The notes under the pieces: model-generated
What the model saw: the letters and a program-made list of their open reading frames with translations, nothing else
The model's database searches: none
What the model was told of the DNA's origin: nothing
Translations under genes and position numbers: made by a program
Part shown: one piece after another, positions 13,993-25,175 of the stretch
How the letters are laid out: the number at the start of each line of letters is the position of its first letter
Numbering within the stretch: position 1 is the stretch's first letter
Assembly: GCA_037975125.1 (NCBI GenBank)
Contig: CM075860.1
Coordinates: 43,807,970-43,871,969, forward strand
Length of the DNA: 64,000 nt
From: Latrodectus hesperus
Taxonomy: Eukaryota; Arthropoda; Arachnida; Araneae; Theridiidae
Direction of reading: 5' to 3'

Positions 13993-15554
13993 CTCTTTCA
14001 AAATACTTACGGTGAGTAACGAAACTTTAAAAGTAAAATATATGGGTTGTGTGTATAATAAAAAAGAGGCACAGATTGTTTGTGCTTTCAAATTTATTAA
14101 TATGCAATTTATTCTTATTACTTTTTAAACACTTAAAAATGTTTTGTCTACACAAATGTTAAACCGCACTAATTGCATCAAAATTGTATTTAAAATACGT
14201 AAATAAGAAATGGTATGATTCAAAACTGAAAAATTATGCTAAGTACTGAAAACCAGGTGTTGCTGTATAAAAATGTACATAGGGGGACAAAACTGTACTT
14301 AATTTTTTTCTTGTTAATAAATTGTTGAATATTTACGCAAACACATCTAGGAAATTAATATAAAAAAAGGGAACTTTTCTAAGAATTATTTTCTGTTTCT
14401 TCTCTTCAATTTCATGTAGCTTTTATCAATATCATCCGATGTGATGATTCATCTAAATCACCATGAATGATGATGATTTAATTCATCTAATCATCGTCAT
14501 TGTGAAGGATATGAAAGAGGAAATATTAATACACAAGTGTGAAGAATCCTTATAACACGGACGATGCATTAAAAAGTCCTGTGAATACGTTAAAAACAAC
14601 TCTAGAAAACTTTTTCATTTAGAATTGGTTATATATTCTCTGTTTTGTCATTGAAAAATGCTTTAAAATAAATTCTTTTGCGAATTACAGATTTTTCTTT
14701 TCCTTTTTCCTTTCTTTATAAAAAATTAATATTAATAATATACTCTGCATTCACGACTACTTAACAATTGCAAAAAGAATATATTCTCCTTGACTAATTA
14801 GAATAAATTTATAAAAATGATGTGGTTTTGTTTACACTATCCGGCATATCCGGTTTTCGTTCTTATATTCATCACTGAGTAATTATACTTTTTCTTCTTC
14901 GTGTTTCATTATTTTATTTCTTCACTTCGTATGTTTAATTGCTTTTCATAAATCAGAAAAAATATTTTTTGAAGATTGATATCATTTTTTAGGGGGAGTT
15001 GCTTATTAGCTTTCTCATTTCGTGTTTTGAAAGAAAAAAAAGTTTGAAGAATGATTAAATAACAGGTGTGAAATAATACTTTTATAAATTATATTTTGTA
15101 AATTACTTTCGGGTAGGTTCGCCTACGTGGGTTGAGAAATGGTTTACGGGTTCTAGGAAAGAAGTTGATGCCAGTAATATGATACTTCACATACTTTGGG
15201 TGGGGGTGGGGGAGATTTGAATCTGGAATCTGTGAAATAAATAAAATAAAATTTTAATTAACGCTGGGTTTTGATTTATTCGCCTTATCGTTCACTGATT
15301 AAAGTGTCCCAAAAATAATGTTAAGGTAGTTAAATGATCAGTTGTTTCTGTCGTTCTATTCTCACTTTTTTCAACATCACTTTCTTAGGAAATCTCCATA
15401 AAACGAATCCGAATCGTCATAACAACCATGTACGAGTTAAAGGGACGTTCAGCTTGCTTTGGTCATCCTTTTTTGCATGCGAGGACTACACTCCAAATCA
15501 TTACAAATATCCAAGTCCGGAATCACAATGTATTTGTTGTAGAAAATTGCTTTA
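13993..15554. other. AT-rich DNA, no recognisable gene
   Basis: No repeat family or gene recognised. A cluster of ATGATG/ATCATC motifs at 14435-14505 is an imperfect simple repeat. Bases 15100-15220 include a G-rich patch (GGGTGGGGGTGGGGG). Confidence 0.5.
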
Positions 15555-15780
15555 AGGACTTAAAGGTCTCTAGTTCGATCCTAGCCACCGTGGAACAAAA
15601 GAAGATGGATTTTGCGCTACTGCATTTCCTTTGTTGGATAGGGTGCTTGGGAATTTTCTGGGTTTCCTCCTTTGCGACACATGAGAACGACCTACTACTT
15701 ATGAAAAATTCTGCCGTTGAACTGCCCAATATGCCATGGGAAACATCCATATCTGAGATGGAAACTGTGAATCCATGAAT
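15555..15780 (+). repeat. SINE family E copy
   Basis: Box B-like AGTTCGATCCTAGCCAC at about 15571, followed by body blocks shared with 18985-19185 and 19270-19440: AGATGGATTTTGCG, GGTGCTTGGGAATTTTC, TGGGTTTCCTCC and GCGACACATGAGAACG. The open frames across it on both strands are spurious. Confidence 0.75.
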
Positions 15781-15924
15781 TTTTAAATAAACATAGTACA
15801 TTACCTATTCGTTTGATTACTCGGCATGCTGAAGGTTGGACCGTGAACTGCTAACTTACCAGCTTTGTAGTAACAGTTCTGGAAAATTGTAGCCTTGAAT
15901 GGTCGTAAGTCACACTACAGTCGA

Positions 15925-16265
15925 TAATAAAGAGCCAGTGGTTCAGTAGCTTCACGCCGTTTCCCGTTAAGATCAGCAAAATGAAGCATCATTTGTCGAG
16001 GACAATGATTGGGAGGGTGACCACATTCTCCCTTTCAGGGTTGCTGGAGCTCCGGGAATTCGGATCATGTCCACGTTTATTTGTGACGTTCAAATACCTT
16101 CCGTTGGCGTGGTATGGATGTATAGAGGAGTTGTTCAGCTCATGTGTGACCTCGTCACCTGACCGTAGTTCATAGTCATGATGAACATGGTGATGGGCGA
16201 ATATTCGGTACCCGTTAGCCTTAAAGGTATAGTTCGGGGTTCCCCTGCACCTGTATATACATCGA
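15925..16265 (-). repeat. SINE family D copy
   Basis: Opposite orientation to the 3.5 and 11.9 kb copies and closely similar to 33878-34205. Both begin on the plus strand with CAGTGGTTCAGTAGCTTC-like sequence and share TTCCCGTTAAGATCAGC, GAAGCATCATTTG, GGGTTGCTGGAGCTCC and GTGTGACCTCGTCA in order. It is less eroded than the 3.5 kb copy. Confidence 0.8.
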
Positions 16266-16479
16266 TAATATATTTGGGCAGTACTGTGTTTGTCACTGAG
16301 GGAGTGAGTAGCCAAAATTTAAGTCTCTGCCTTTTTGTTCACTAGCTCATGAATTGGTAGGAAAATGTAATGTATATATATTTATGGAAATAATTTTGTA
16401 TTGGATAATTTTTTAGTACATTATTCCAATATTCCATGTTCATTTCCCGCATTTTTTGCACAAACATTATTTATAAGAA

Positions 16480-16830
16480 AAACCTAGTGATTCGGGCATT
16501 GGCCTTCCGTCCAGAAGGGTGGGTTTCGATTCCCAATGCCGCCAAAGACCCACCGAGTACATACGATATACGCACTCGTTAAATCTGTGGGCTCGAAAGT
16601 CCTGTGGACGGTCGTTGAGCAGTTACCATGGGTGTAATGGTCTGGAGAAAATTTCCTCCCCCTTCAGAACAATGCCAAAATTGAGGGCGTGAATCCTCTG
16701 GTGTTGCCATCTGTCGGAGTTATCTTAGAGCAAAATCGTACTTTCACCTTCGTGATGCTCTGGTTAAGTGAAAGACGCACACTACTGACTTAAATTCGCA
16801 TAGCCAATGGCATAGCGAGCTTAGCTTGTC
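16480..16830 (+). repeat. SINE family G, tRNA-derived
   Basis: The tRNA-like head has box A-like CTAGTGATTCGGGCATTGG and box B-like GGTTTCGATTCCC, spaced about 40 bases apart. A GC-balanced body of about 270 bases follows that does not match families A-F. This is the only clear copy in the window, so the 3' boundary is uncertain. Confidence 0.65.
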
Positions 16831-17134
16831 CAAGCGTCATAAGTAACAAAAACTTTTATCTAGTCTGACTTCATTAATAGCAGTAACAAAAACTATATTG
16901 TTTTAACTTTATGATATTATAATTAATTAACCTAATTAATTTAGTTAAATTTGTTCACAGTGTAGTGATTTATCGTTTTATAATCAGTTTTTGCACACGA
17001 AGGAGCATGAACTGGCATCAACGACCGCCAGCAGACTGTAAATAGTCACACACGAAGCAAGATCTGAACTGACGAGCTGTAGGATGGTTCACTAAATTTT
17101 TCACATGATAAATTCCTTCTTTTATGACGCAACG

Positions 17135-17245
17135 TTTATTACTTTAGCTGCCAAGTGATAGGTATAACTCAGGTTTTCAAGATAACAACTCATGGGTTCG
17201 ATTCTCACTTGGATGTTGATATGGTTTATAGATCGTGAATTGTTT
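17135..17245 (+). repeat. SINE family F-like tRNA head
   Basis: Box A-like TAGCTGCCAAGTGATAGG and box B (GGGTTCGATTCTCAC), followed by TTGGATGTTGATATGG. This resembles the family F copies at 19.8 and 21.8 kb, which have TTCGAATCTCAC in the same position. The body is lost. Confidence 0.6.
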
Positions 17246-17424
17246 TGGACTTTAAATCTCGATCCAAATTACCTGTGTATGCAAAAATTGCTCATCGTTG
17301 GAATACTCAACCATGTTTCGTAAATTAGGAAATTTTTAAGTTAGTCTAAATTTATGTTCTTTAGTTTTAAATGCATCTAATATACCTTCCACTCCATCTC
17401 ATCTATTTATATAATTTTATTTAA

Positions 17425-17525
17425 TATAAAGAAATATTCCATTCCATTATTCCATTTGAAAGAAATATTCCATAAAGAATATTCCATTGATTCTATTCAT
17501 CAAATGGAAATATTCCATTTGATGA
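17425..17525. repeat. ATTCC-rich satellite-like patch with a 13-bp perfect hairpin
   Basis: Irregular repeats of ATATTCCATT. At its right end TCATCAAATGGAA (17497-17509) and its exact complement (17513-17525) form a hairpin with a 3-base loop. Confidence 0.85.
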
Positions 17526-18984
17526 TTTTTTTTTTTTTTGCTAAGATTTTCGATTATTGCTTTTTATATGTATTTAGCTTCACCTTTCAGAAATGTATCG
17601 ATAATTACCGTTTCTTGATTTTTTTCATTTAATTCAAAGTTAACTGTCGTATTCCTTCGGAGAACAATGCTCAGTCTGCTGTTTTGAAGTTGAAAAGGTA
17701 TTGAGTTGGATTCCCGCAATCTGGATTTGGAACAGAAAAGATGATTCCAACTTTCACCCTCCAGAAAATCGGCAACAAAAGAGCAAGCCGCTATATTAAC
17801 TCTCCCTTCTTTCCGTGCTCTATAGAGTCCACCTTCCAATTTTCCGGAATTCAACTTCCCTTTTCTTCCCTTACGAACGAGAAATAAAATAAATAAAAAA
17901 AGTGGATAAAAATATATTCCACCATCCCCTGTGACACACCGACGTTATAGCGGTATAAGGAAGTTCTCATGAATAATGGATACTGAGGAAGAAAAACGGA
18001 TGAGAGCGCTATTTGCGCCGAACTTCACTTTCACGTTGCTATTTTTTTATTCATCCTCCCCACCTTTCTATTTTCTTTCCTGGGGATGAGAAAAAAGTTC
18101 TTGTATGGTGGTAGAACCTAGTTTTTACTACATATATTTCTTTTCTGTTCTTTAAGTCCGTGTATCTTATTATTATTATTTTTTTGTATCCTTGGCGTCT
18201 TTCAGGATACAACTAGAGTTGAAATTTTTAAGTTCCAATTTTATTCCGGCTACTTTTCCCTTTTTTTTTCCCAGGAATCCTTTCTTCCCCAAGGGGGATT
18301 TTCGACTGAAAAGTGTTCTCCTTCCTCTATCCGGACATTTTTCTTTCGCTGAAGGGGGTGTGTTGCCATCAGTCGGAAGTTTTAAGAGCAGATTTATTTC
18401 CCGTGAATTGAGGGAGTTGCTCTCCCGCGTGCCGTATAATCTTAGTTTAACCCCGGGTTCCCGTGAATGCTTATTTATAAGAGGGATGCTCAGGTAAATG
18501 GGGGAGTTTAGAAGGGAGTGGCCGTCCTGCTCGGATCGGATGGAGGGAAATAAGGTTTCGGTTGCTGAGCTGTAGGCTTGCTGCTTCTTTCCCTATGCAA
18601 ATGTTTGTATTTCGGAAGAAAGAAGCAATTATCGTCGCTTTTTTTTTACGAGCTTTAAAATAAATTGGATCGTTTCGAGGCTGTATTTATGCTCTTCCCA
18701 GCACTGCAATCCATTTGCAATGATTTAAATTGTAAAATCAATTTATCTAATTGTGTTCCTAGAATCGGATTCCATTTCATTAATATTAAATTGCTTTAAC
18801 TCTGCATAACCTAACAGCCGGAAGTTGCTGTAAGGCTTTTTAACGCGTCCTCCCCGATTTTGCCTCTCGAAAAGATCCCCAGTGGGAGGGAAACGGCTTA
18901 ACGCATTAAAGGGAAGAAAATCTGGGAAATTCCAAACATCCTCCCACGCAGTTGAGCATATAGAATTAATAAACGTAACAGGTT

Positions 18985-19440
18985 GGACTCACCGTTGATT
19001 AAGAACTGCGTTCTTCGAAGCATAAGGCCTCGGGTTCGATCCCAGCCACTGTTGAACAATGGGAGATGGATGTTGTGCATCTGTCAAAGTGAGTGCTTAG
19101 GAGTTTTCTGCCTTGCAGCACGTGAATATGGCCCAGTAGCTGTGAAAATTCCTCCTGGAAAACAATTTATGGTGTGGAAACCAAAATGTTTTTCAACGGT
19201 CCTTGTCCATTAGGTCATCCACTCTTCAGTGTTGAAACATAGCAAGGTTTCTACGAATAGGATGATCCTCTTCACAGTGCGGGAGGTTTTTCATTCAATT
19301 CCAGCCTGAACAACGAGAAATGGATGTTGCGTTTCTGCCTTTTGAATGTTTTTTGTTGGGTGGCTGCTTGGGAGTTTCCAGGTCACTTCCTTTGCATCCG
19401 GAAGTTAATTTACGCCTTCTAAGACTGTAAGCTGTGCGGT
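18985..19440 (+). repeat. Two family E SINE copies in tandem
   Basis: The first (18985-19185) has a clear box B (GGGTTCGATCCCAGCCACTG) and the body blocks GATGGATGTTGTGCATCTG and GTGCTTAGGAGTTTTC. The second (19270-19440) repeats the order with TTCAATTCCAGCC, ATGGATGTTGCG, GGCTGCTTGGGAGTTTCC and TTCCTTTGCATC. Both point the same way and are about 90 bases apart, so the pair may reflect a local duplication. Confidence 0.7.
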
Positions 19441-19799
19441 ACGCAGCATCGACTTCTCGTTAAGCAATCAGGGATGTGACCGAAGAATGAATCGAGAAAA
19501 GTAGTCTCACTTGCATAAAATTATCAATTTTTATCAATTACTGAAGAAAATGAATCTTATTTCCAATATTTATCACAACCACTATTACACACACATTATA
19601 CAAGAGAGATAAAATCATGGGCCACGTGACCAGCATTTCAATTCTAAGAGTTTATGGAAAGTAACTTATTGACTACACTTCAATGTGAAATTTAATTTAA
19701 ACTTGCCACTTTGGCTGTCAACCTAGTTATACTAATGTGATGCAGAATTATATAAGATGTTTCTTACTCTCTTCTTAATAGAATTATATTCCACACTGC

Positions 19800-19910
19800 T
19801 TTAATCGAGTTGGAAGGTTCGCGGTTCAACAGTTCGTGGATTCGAATCTCACCTTGGGTTTGGATGTTCTTAGTGGTACAGAATCCACTGGTGGGCAATT
19901 CAGCGGTAAC
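19800..19910 (+). repeat. SINE family F copy
   Basis: Box B in CAGTTCGTGGATTCGAATCT, then a body of TTGGATGTTCTTAGTGGTAC and AGAATCCACT. The copy at 21720-21870 repeats this order. Box A is weak. Confidence 0.65.
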
Positions 19911-21719
19911 GAAACCAAACCTGAAGGTGCACTGTGTGTAAGGTCATAAAGTGTTAATAATGTTGTTTTATACCGTAATATTTGCATTTATTAAAAATTA
20001 TTTGATATGTATGAATAAAATTTTGTCTGTGTTATATTTTATATAAATGTATATTAATAATATTTTCCTTCTTTCTAGGTAAGTGCTTACGCCTCGATCT
20101 TATGAGTAATTGATTTTTTTTGTGCACTTTGAATTCTCAATATCATCTGTAATTTTTCGTCGGTGAGTTTTATTTTATTTTTATTTTGTATTACTTATAT
20201 ATCCACATTCATCTTGCGATCATTGTCTTTCATCATCGATTTATCATTATTCCTTCATCAAACTGGATATCTAAAATGGGCAAAATGTTCAAATTTAGTA
20301 CTTTCATTTTTCAAGCACATTTTCTCATATTAATTTAAGGATTATCAGTTAGTTTTAAAAAATAATTACCTTTTGTATGTATGTTATACTTGAAAAAATT
20401 TCATCTTAACATTTATTAAAAAATAATTGTTGGAATATATATATGTATATATATATATATATATAGTTTTTGTTAACTTTGCAATTTTTATGTAATGTGA
20501 ATATTTTAACTATACTAGAATATTCTTGCTTATCAAATGATGTGTAGCAGCGTCTGTGATTGGCGAACGTTTTTAGCATACCGCGTCCGGTTGCACTTGC
20601 CTGGGTTATTAACCAGATATGTTTTCATAGGCTGACCCCAGATCGTTTGCGGAATGCGCAATGAGGGCTGGGGCTGCGTGAAATTCTCATCCCGTAATCC
20701 GGCACCTGTTAAGAAATGCCGATTTTTTTCTTCTGCTCTCTCAAGCCGCCGCAACATCCGGTGTCCGAAAGAGCCCATTGCATATTTATGCTTCTAGAGT
20801 TCTCTGGCCTCCCACCCCCCTTGCTCCTCCCTGCTGTATTTCCTTCCTCGTTCTTGCAGTGGAAGGTGTTATGAAGAAGTATCTTGGAATATATTAGTTT
20901 TAATTTCGGGAGCGACCGACGGTGCGCTTTTCCGATTGCCCAATCGTTCATTAGACTGCGGTTGCAGTGAACGGCCTGCTTCAGACGAGTGCTGAAATTC
21001 CTTCGGGTATTTACGATCCTCTTCGAGCAGTTAGTTAAGAATAATTTATTGTTGAAGGAATCGGGTCTCAATTAATTGTGTAGAGATTTGAAGAAATCTT
21101 GTTGCCAAATTGGACTTGATCTCGTGAAAGGCTTGAAATATTGGGTTAGTAAATATTATAATAAATGTGGGCCATAGTGAATCGACTGAAACACCAGGGT
21201 CTGGTGCTTTCACACCAGTCCGCTCAGACGCCTACATCGTCTAGAGATAATGAGTTCGGTACTCGATTCGTCCAAAGACAAGTTGAGAAGGCCGGTATAT
21301 ATAAAATATTCTGTAAGGTACACTGTTCTACTTTGTAGTAAGGGATGGAGAGTGCTCTAGCTCAGATGTCGACCATGGTTCCAAATTATAAGATTGGTTC
21401 GGTTGTCCGAAATATGTAATAGGAAAGGCACTGTTGTGACAATCAAAATGTGATTGTAAAATCATATTGCTCGTGAAACGAGGAAAATTCCTCGCTGTAG
21501 TACATGCTGTGTGGATTGAAAAGTCGGAGGCGAATATCTATTTTGTTGTTTCTCATCCCCAGCAGTGCTACATCAGGTCCAGGGGTTCATTCACCTTGAA
21601 GAAATCCCGTACTAGGGGGTCTTGACCCGCGTTTTGCCTAGTACGTCCCAGACAAGATAAAATGTGACCTGGATGTGACCGCATTTTTAAGGTGCTTAAT
21701 AGTACCATATTTAGATACT
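19911..21719. other. AT-rich DNA, then a GC-richer patch; no gene called
   Basis: Bases 19911-20530 are AT-rich with a short TA array at 20435-20465. Bases 20530-21070 are GC-richer and contain overlapping minus-strand open frames (to 120 codons, without an ATG at the start of the longer one). Bases 21190-21420 include an eroded tRNA-like piece near 21245-21275. No protein family is recognisable. Confidence 0.4.
20435..20465. repeat. Short (TA)n microsatellite
   Basis: About 30 bases of TA repeat with one G interruption. Confidence 0.9.
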
Positions 21720-21870
21720 TTCAAGATCATCACTAAAGTGCCGACATGGAAACCAACAGGCTCTGGTCTTCGGTTCCGCAGTTCGTGAGTTCGAATCTCA
21801 CTTTTATCCGGGTTCTTAGTAGTGGTTCGGAATCCACTTTAACTTATAGATAGATGATGGTCAGCTTAGC
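21720..21870 (+). repeat. SINE family F copy
   Basis: CGCAGTTCGTGAGTTCGAAT box B region, then CTTAGTAGTGGTTCGGAATC and a short tail. It matches the 19.8 kb copy and, inverted, the copies at 22.3 and 25.1 kb. Confidence 0.65.
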
Positions 21871-22294
21871 TTTCGTGTGGAATAAAATGCATGTTGAGCG
21901 AAAAACAAACCAATCATAACCGAAGAACTATTTGTAACTTTAGTGCAGGGTATGATCACTAAGAAACTATAAGAGCTATTATATTTGCAGCAGAGGGATT
22001 CGTAATAATGACCTTCAACTGTCTACAGGTTCGATACTTAAAATATGTAGGTTGACAACTGAAAAACTTAACGCTCCTTTCTGGGAGAATTTTCTTTAGA
22101 TAATAGGGTGCATTTAATTGTGGTCAGTTTGGGAAAATCCGCAAGATTTTTATATACTTCTCTCGACAGAAGTGCATGCTAAAATTGAAAACTTTATATT
22201 TCATCGTTCAACAGGTGGGGTTCAATCTGAAAACAGTCTAGTTTATATGACATAAACTACAGCATTAGTCTTGGTCTAATGTTCCTTCACTGGT

Positions 22295-22450
22295 TGTGTC
22301 TGTCAATGGACATTTTTTTGTACGCGAGGACTAAATAGACCAGAAGCTGCTGTTTAAAGTGGGTAAGTGGATTCCGCGAACCACTACAAACATCCAAGAC
22401 CAGGTGGGACTCGAACCCATGAGGTGTTGAACGGAAGGCAAGAGTGATAA
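22295..22450 (-). repeat. SINE family F copy, inverted
   Basis: On the plus strand it reads GTGGATTCCGCGAACCACTA, CATCCAAGACCAGG, then GGACTCGAACCCATGAG, which is the reverse of the family F order. The tRNA-like head therefore points to the right edge and the element lies on the minus strand, facing the 21.8 kb copy about 430 bases away. Confidence 0.65.
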
Positions 22451-23732
22451 CCACTTCTACTTGTGGGATGTGGAGGTTAGGGGAAAAAAGATTTGAAAAG
22501 TATGCCAAGGAAGATTGAAAAATATGCCATTTCAGACGTCGACTCCGAAGTTCATAACACTGAGTCCTCGAAAGTCCTCCAAAGGTATTGTCCTCGAAAG
22601 TGTCATATCGTTCTGTAGCAATTTATTATATTCTCAAATACATTCTACGGTGGTGTGATTAAATTTTAAAAAGGACAAGGTCCTGTGGGACCTTCAGCTT
22701 TTGTAGGCTTTTTAGATATTTTCGGTTTCTTGGGGATTGCCTTGTTTTGTTAGATAGTCCCGAGATTAGCAAGAACAACAACATTATACTGTATCAAGGC
22801 CAGAATTGCATTTTGTTGCCATAATTCATCGTGTGAAATGAAGAAATGGCGAAAAGTTTAAAAATTTTATTTGATTTATTTTAGTTTTGTTAAGAGAGAT
22901 ATTCACGAATCATTATTTCATTGAATGTTAAGAATATATTAAGGAAATTACCATTTGTTATTTGTGATTCTAAAAAATTTTTATTCAAAAAAGAGTTAAT
23001 GTATTTTTTATTGACTTTATTAAATGATAAATAATTAATTCTTATCCTTAATTATTGATTTGGTGAAAACTAAACTTTTCTGCTGATGTATTTGCGTGTC
23101 AGAATCTCATTTTCGCGAGTACATACATCAATAAAAGAAATAAAAATTTCCAGTGTTATGCATTAAATATATTTTCCTGTCGTCACATTATTCATTCAAC
23201 AATCTCCACTGTGAATCCATCTCTTCCTTGGTTCCAGCCTATAAACTGCGAACAAAGACGCGGAGAACACTTTCTTTCCAGTTTTTCCCTCCTGAACTCG
23301 CGACTTCCGGTGATATATGCCTCATCCTGAAGAAATATGACCCTCCGGACTAAAATTAGAAATAAAGTTCGCTACATCTTTTTTTTTCTTTCAATTCCTC
23401 CCAAGTATCGATTTAAGAAAATGGGGTTACCATGTAGAGGTCGGGTTTACATAAGTCTTATTTGTTCTCTATTTCTAACCTAAAAAGGAAATTTTTTTTC
23501 CTCTCGTTAGATTTAAATATTTTCTTTCTTTTATTTATAACTGAAGTCCTCTCACATTGTTTGCAACTAACTATTAATGAAAATAAGTGATTTTTTTCAC
23601 GCAAAAATATTACTTGCGTTTATTTTATAACAAAAAAGATTAATGCTGTTTGAGAATCCGTCTGATTTTTTTCCCGAAGAATATGTTTATTTTAAATAAT
23701 ATTTTCTGGCGAGATGTATACTATTTCATTAT
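22451..23732. other. AT-rich DNA, no recognisable gene
   Basis: Bases 22540-22620 contain a small local repeat of CGAAAGTCCT/CGAAAGTGTC. The rest is AT-rich with a 66-codon open frame (23153-23353) that I do not recognise. Confidence 0.5.
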
Positions 23733-24317
23733 TGTGGCGTAGTGGTGGCTTCCTTGGTTAGTGCGTCGTTCTCATTATCGGAAGGTAATGAGTTCGAATC
23801 CCGTCCTAACTGATGATCCTTCGTGTTCGCTATATAAATTCGGATGAGACACGTTAAAACTGGGCGTGTTCGTAAGGCAGTCCGCAAATTCGTAGATGAT
23901 CGCATGAGACTTGTCTCGCGAGAATCGCATCAGACCAAATGTCTTAGTTACGTCAAAAAAGGAGTGGAGCGCGAGACGATTCTTGATTTCAAGCAGGTTC
24001 GAAATATCTGGCAACTTTCCACGAGACAGCGCTCTCATTGGTTTAAAATTCCATGACGTCAGATACAACGTTTTAGCTTCGTCACACTAAGACATGGAGG
24101 AGATCGCATTTGTCTACTATAAGACGGCGTCTCCATCGGATTGTCTACCGAGTTTGCGGCCTGCCTAATGTCCTCCAAGTGAAGCGATACCTCTAGGGGT
24201 GGCAGGACGAGTATTGCGTGTCTGCTTCAATGTCACGAAGGCTCCACCTGGCTGCTTCATGTAACTGGTGAAGCCCAATAAGGGCAAGGTATAGGAAAGC
24301 ATGCTGGTGCAACAACC
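23733..24317 (+). repeat. SINE family A copy, split by a DNA element
   Basis: The left part (23733-23875) has the tRNA-like head (GGTTAGTGCGTCG, then GAGTTCGAATCC box B) and the start of the body up to a GGGCGTG block. The right part (24166-24317) resumes with ATGTCCTCCAAGTGAA, CACCTGGCTGCTTC and ends GCATGCTGGTGCAACAAC. Joined across the 290-base insert, these blocks keep the order and spacing of the copies at 9.3 and 59.1 kb. Confidence 0.85.
23873..24168. mobile_element. 290-bp TIR element flanked by TAA (PIF/Harbinger-type MITE)
   Basis: The element is 23876-24165 and interrupts a family A SINE. Its ends are inverted: the left starts GGCAGTCCGCAAATTCG and the right, read on the other strand, starts GGCAGGCCGCAAACTCGG. 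The similarity continues for about 42 bases at roughly 80 percent. The trinucleotide TAA lies directly outside both ends (23873-23875 and 24166-24168). A 3-base TWA duplication is characteristic of PIF/Harbinger transposons, so I assign it there. It has no transposase. The 70-codon plus-strand frame and 97-codon minus-strand frame across it are not recognisable proteins. Confidence 0.75.
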
Positions 24318-24479
24318 GATGTGTCGTAAAGAGGAGGGTGCTGGCTTAGTTGTCGACTTCGTCACTACAATTTATCTTGAAATTAAGGAATGGTTGGCAG
24401 TGTCCACCGCTTTTTGTCAGCAAAGTAGACTGTGCCAGCATTTTTTTTTCCAACCTAACTATTTACATTACATTAAAAT

Positions 24480-24655
24480 ACTTTGTGGACGGGTTCGTCG
24501 AGGTCAAGGGTTTTATGAACGCTGGTGACTGAGGAGAACAATGAGAATTGCTCGCCTGTCTGTGTGTGCTTTGGAATTTTCCAGGTTTCCTCCTTTGAGA
24601 GACGCTGGTGTCGCCCATTCTGCAAAATGTTCGCGTGGGAAATAGGGGTGGGCAT
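24480..24655 (+). repeat. SINE family E copy, degraded head
   Basis: The body blocks GTGTGTGCTTTGGAATTTTC, CAGGTTTCCTCCTTTG and GAGACGCTGGTG follow the family E order, with an altered box B-like AGGTCAAGGGTTTTATG in front. Confidence 0.6.
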
Positions 24656-24675
24656 TAGTTGTATTGCCTGATCCC

Positions 24676-24925
24676 GTTAGTGTTCTTATCGTTAGTATTC
24701 AACGCCGCTAACAGCCTTAGGCCCTTAGTGTTCCTAATATAAGTGTCCCTTAGTGTTCCCAACGTTAATGTCCCTTTAGTGTTCGCAACATAAGTGTCCC
24801 ATTAGTGTTCAACGCCACTAACCCACTTAGGTCGTTAGTATTCTCAGCGTTAGTGTCTCTTAAGTGTTCCACGGCACTAACAGCCCTAGGCCGTTAGTGT
24901 TCCCGACGTTACTGTCCCGTTAATG
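24676..24925. repeat. Minisatellite with 26-bp core and 60-bp higher-order unit
   Basis: TTAGTG cores fall at 24725, 24750, 24776 and 24802, a period of 25-26 bases with a unit like CCTTAGTGTTCCCAACGTTA. A longer unit with AACGCCACTAAC, AGCCCTAGGC and CGTTAGTGTTC recurs at 24701, 24811 and 24871. The array is GC-richer than the flanks and begins right after a family E SINE. Confidence 0.9.
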
Positions 24926-25074
24926 ACATTGTCTGAAATACTTCGGGAATATTTACATTATGTTGGGTTACTTAAATGATATATTGTCTCAATTAATATT
25001 CTCTTTTAGTGTTTGTGTCTGCGAAGTTCAATATTTCGTGCTCACGACAACCAATTCGGCGAAATCTTGCAGTC

Positions 25075-25175
25075 TAGAGTGGATTCCGAACCACTGCAAT
25101 CATTCATGCTCTAAGTAGGAACCGAACTCATCAATTGTTGAATTAAAGACAAGATAGCTAAGCATCCAGCTGCTC
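25075..25175 (-). repeat. SINE family F copy, inverted
   Basis: Plus-strand order is GAGTGGATTCCGAACCACTG, CAATCATTCATGC, then AGGAACCGAACTCATC. This is the reverse of family F, with the tRNA-like head to the right. Confidence 0.6.

Larger units (their letters stand above)
16831..18984. other. Mixed AT-rich and moderately GC-rich DNA, no gene called
   Basis: Contains SINE and ATTCC repeat pieces listed separately. Bases 16990-17090 include a further minus-strand tRNA-like fragment. Bases 17560-18900 are more complex, with frames of 96 codons (minus, 17564-17854) and 101 codons (plus, 18192-18497), neither recognisable. They may be conserved non-coding DNA or old repeats. Confidence 0.4.

Noticed and set aside
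20709..21071. 120-codon minus-strand frame as a gene
   Set aside because: It has no ATG at its start, no recognisable domain, and overlaps another frame of similar length in a GC-richer patch.
24676..24925. Telomere-like repeat
   Set aside because: The TTAGTGTT words resemble TTAGG at a glance, but the unit is 26 or 60 bases and no pentanucleotide or hexanucleotide repeat is present.
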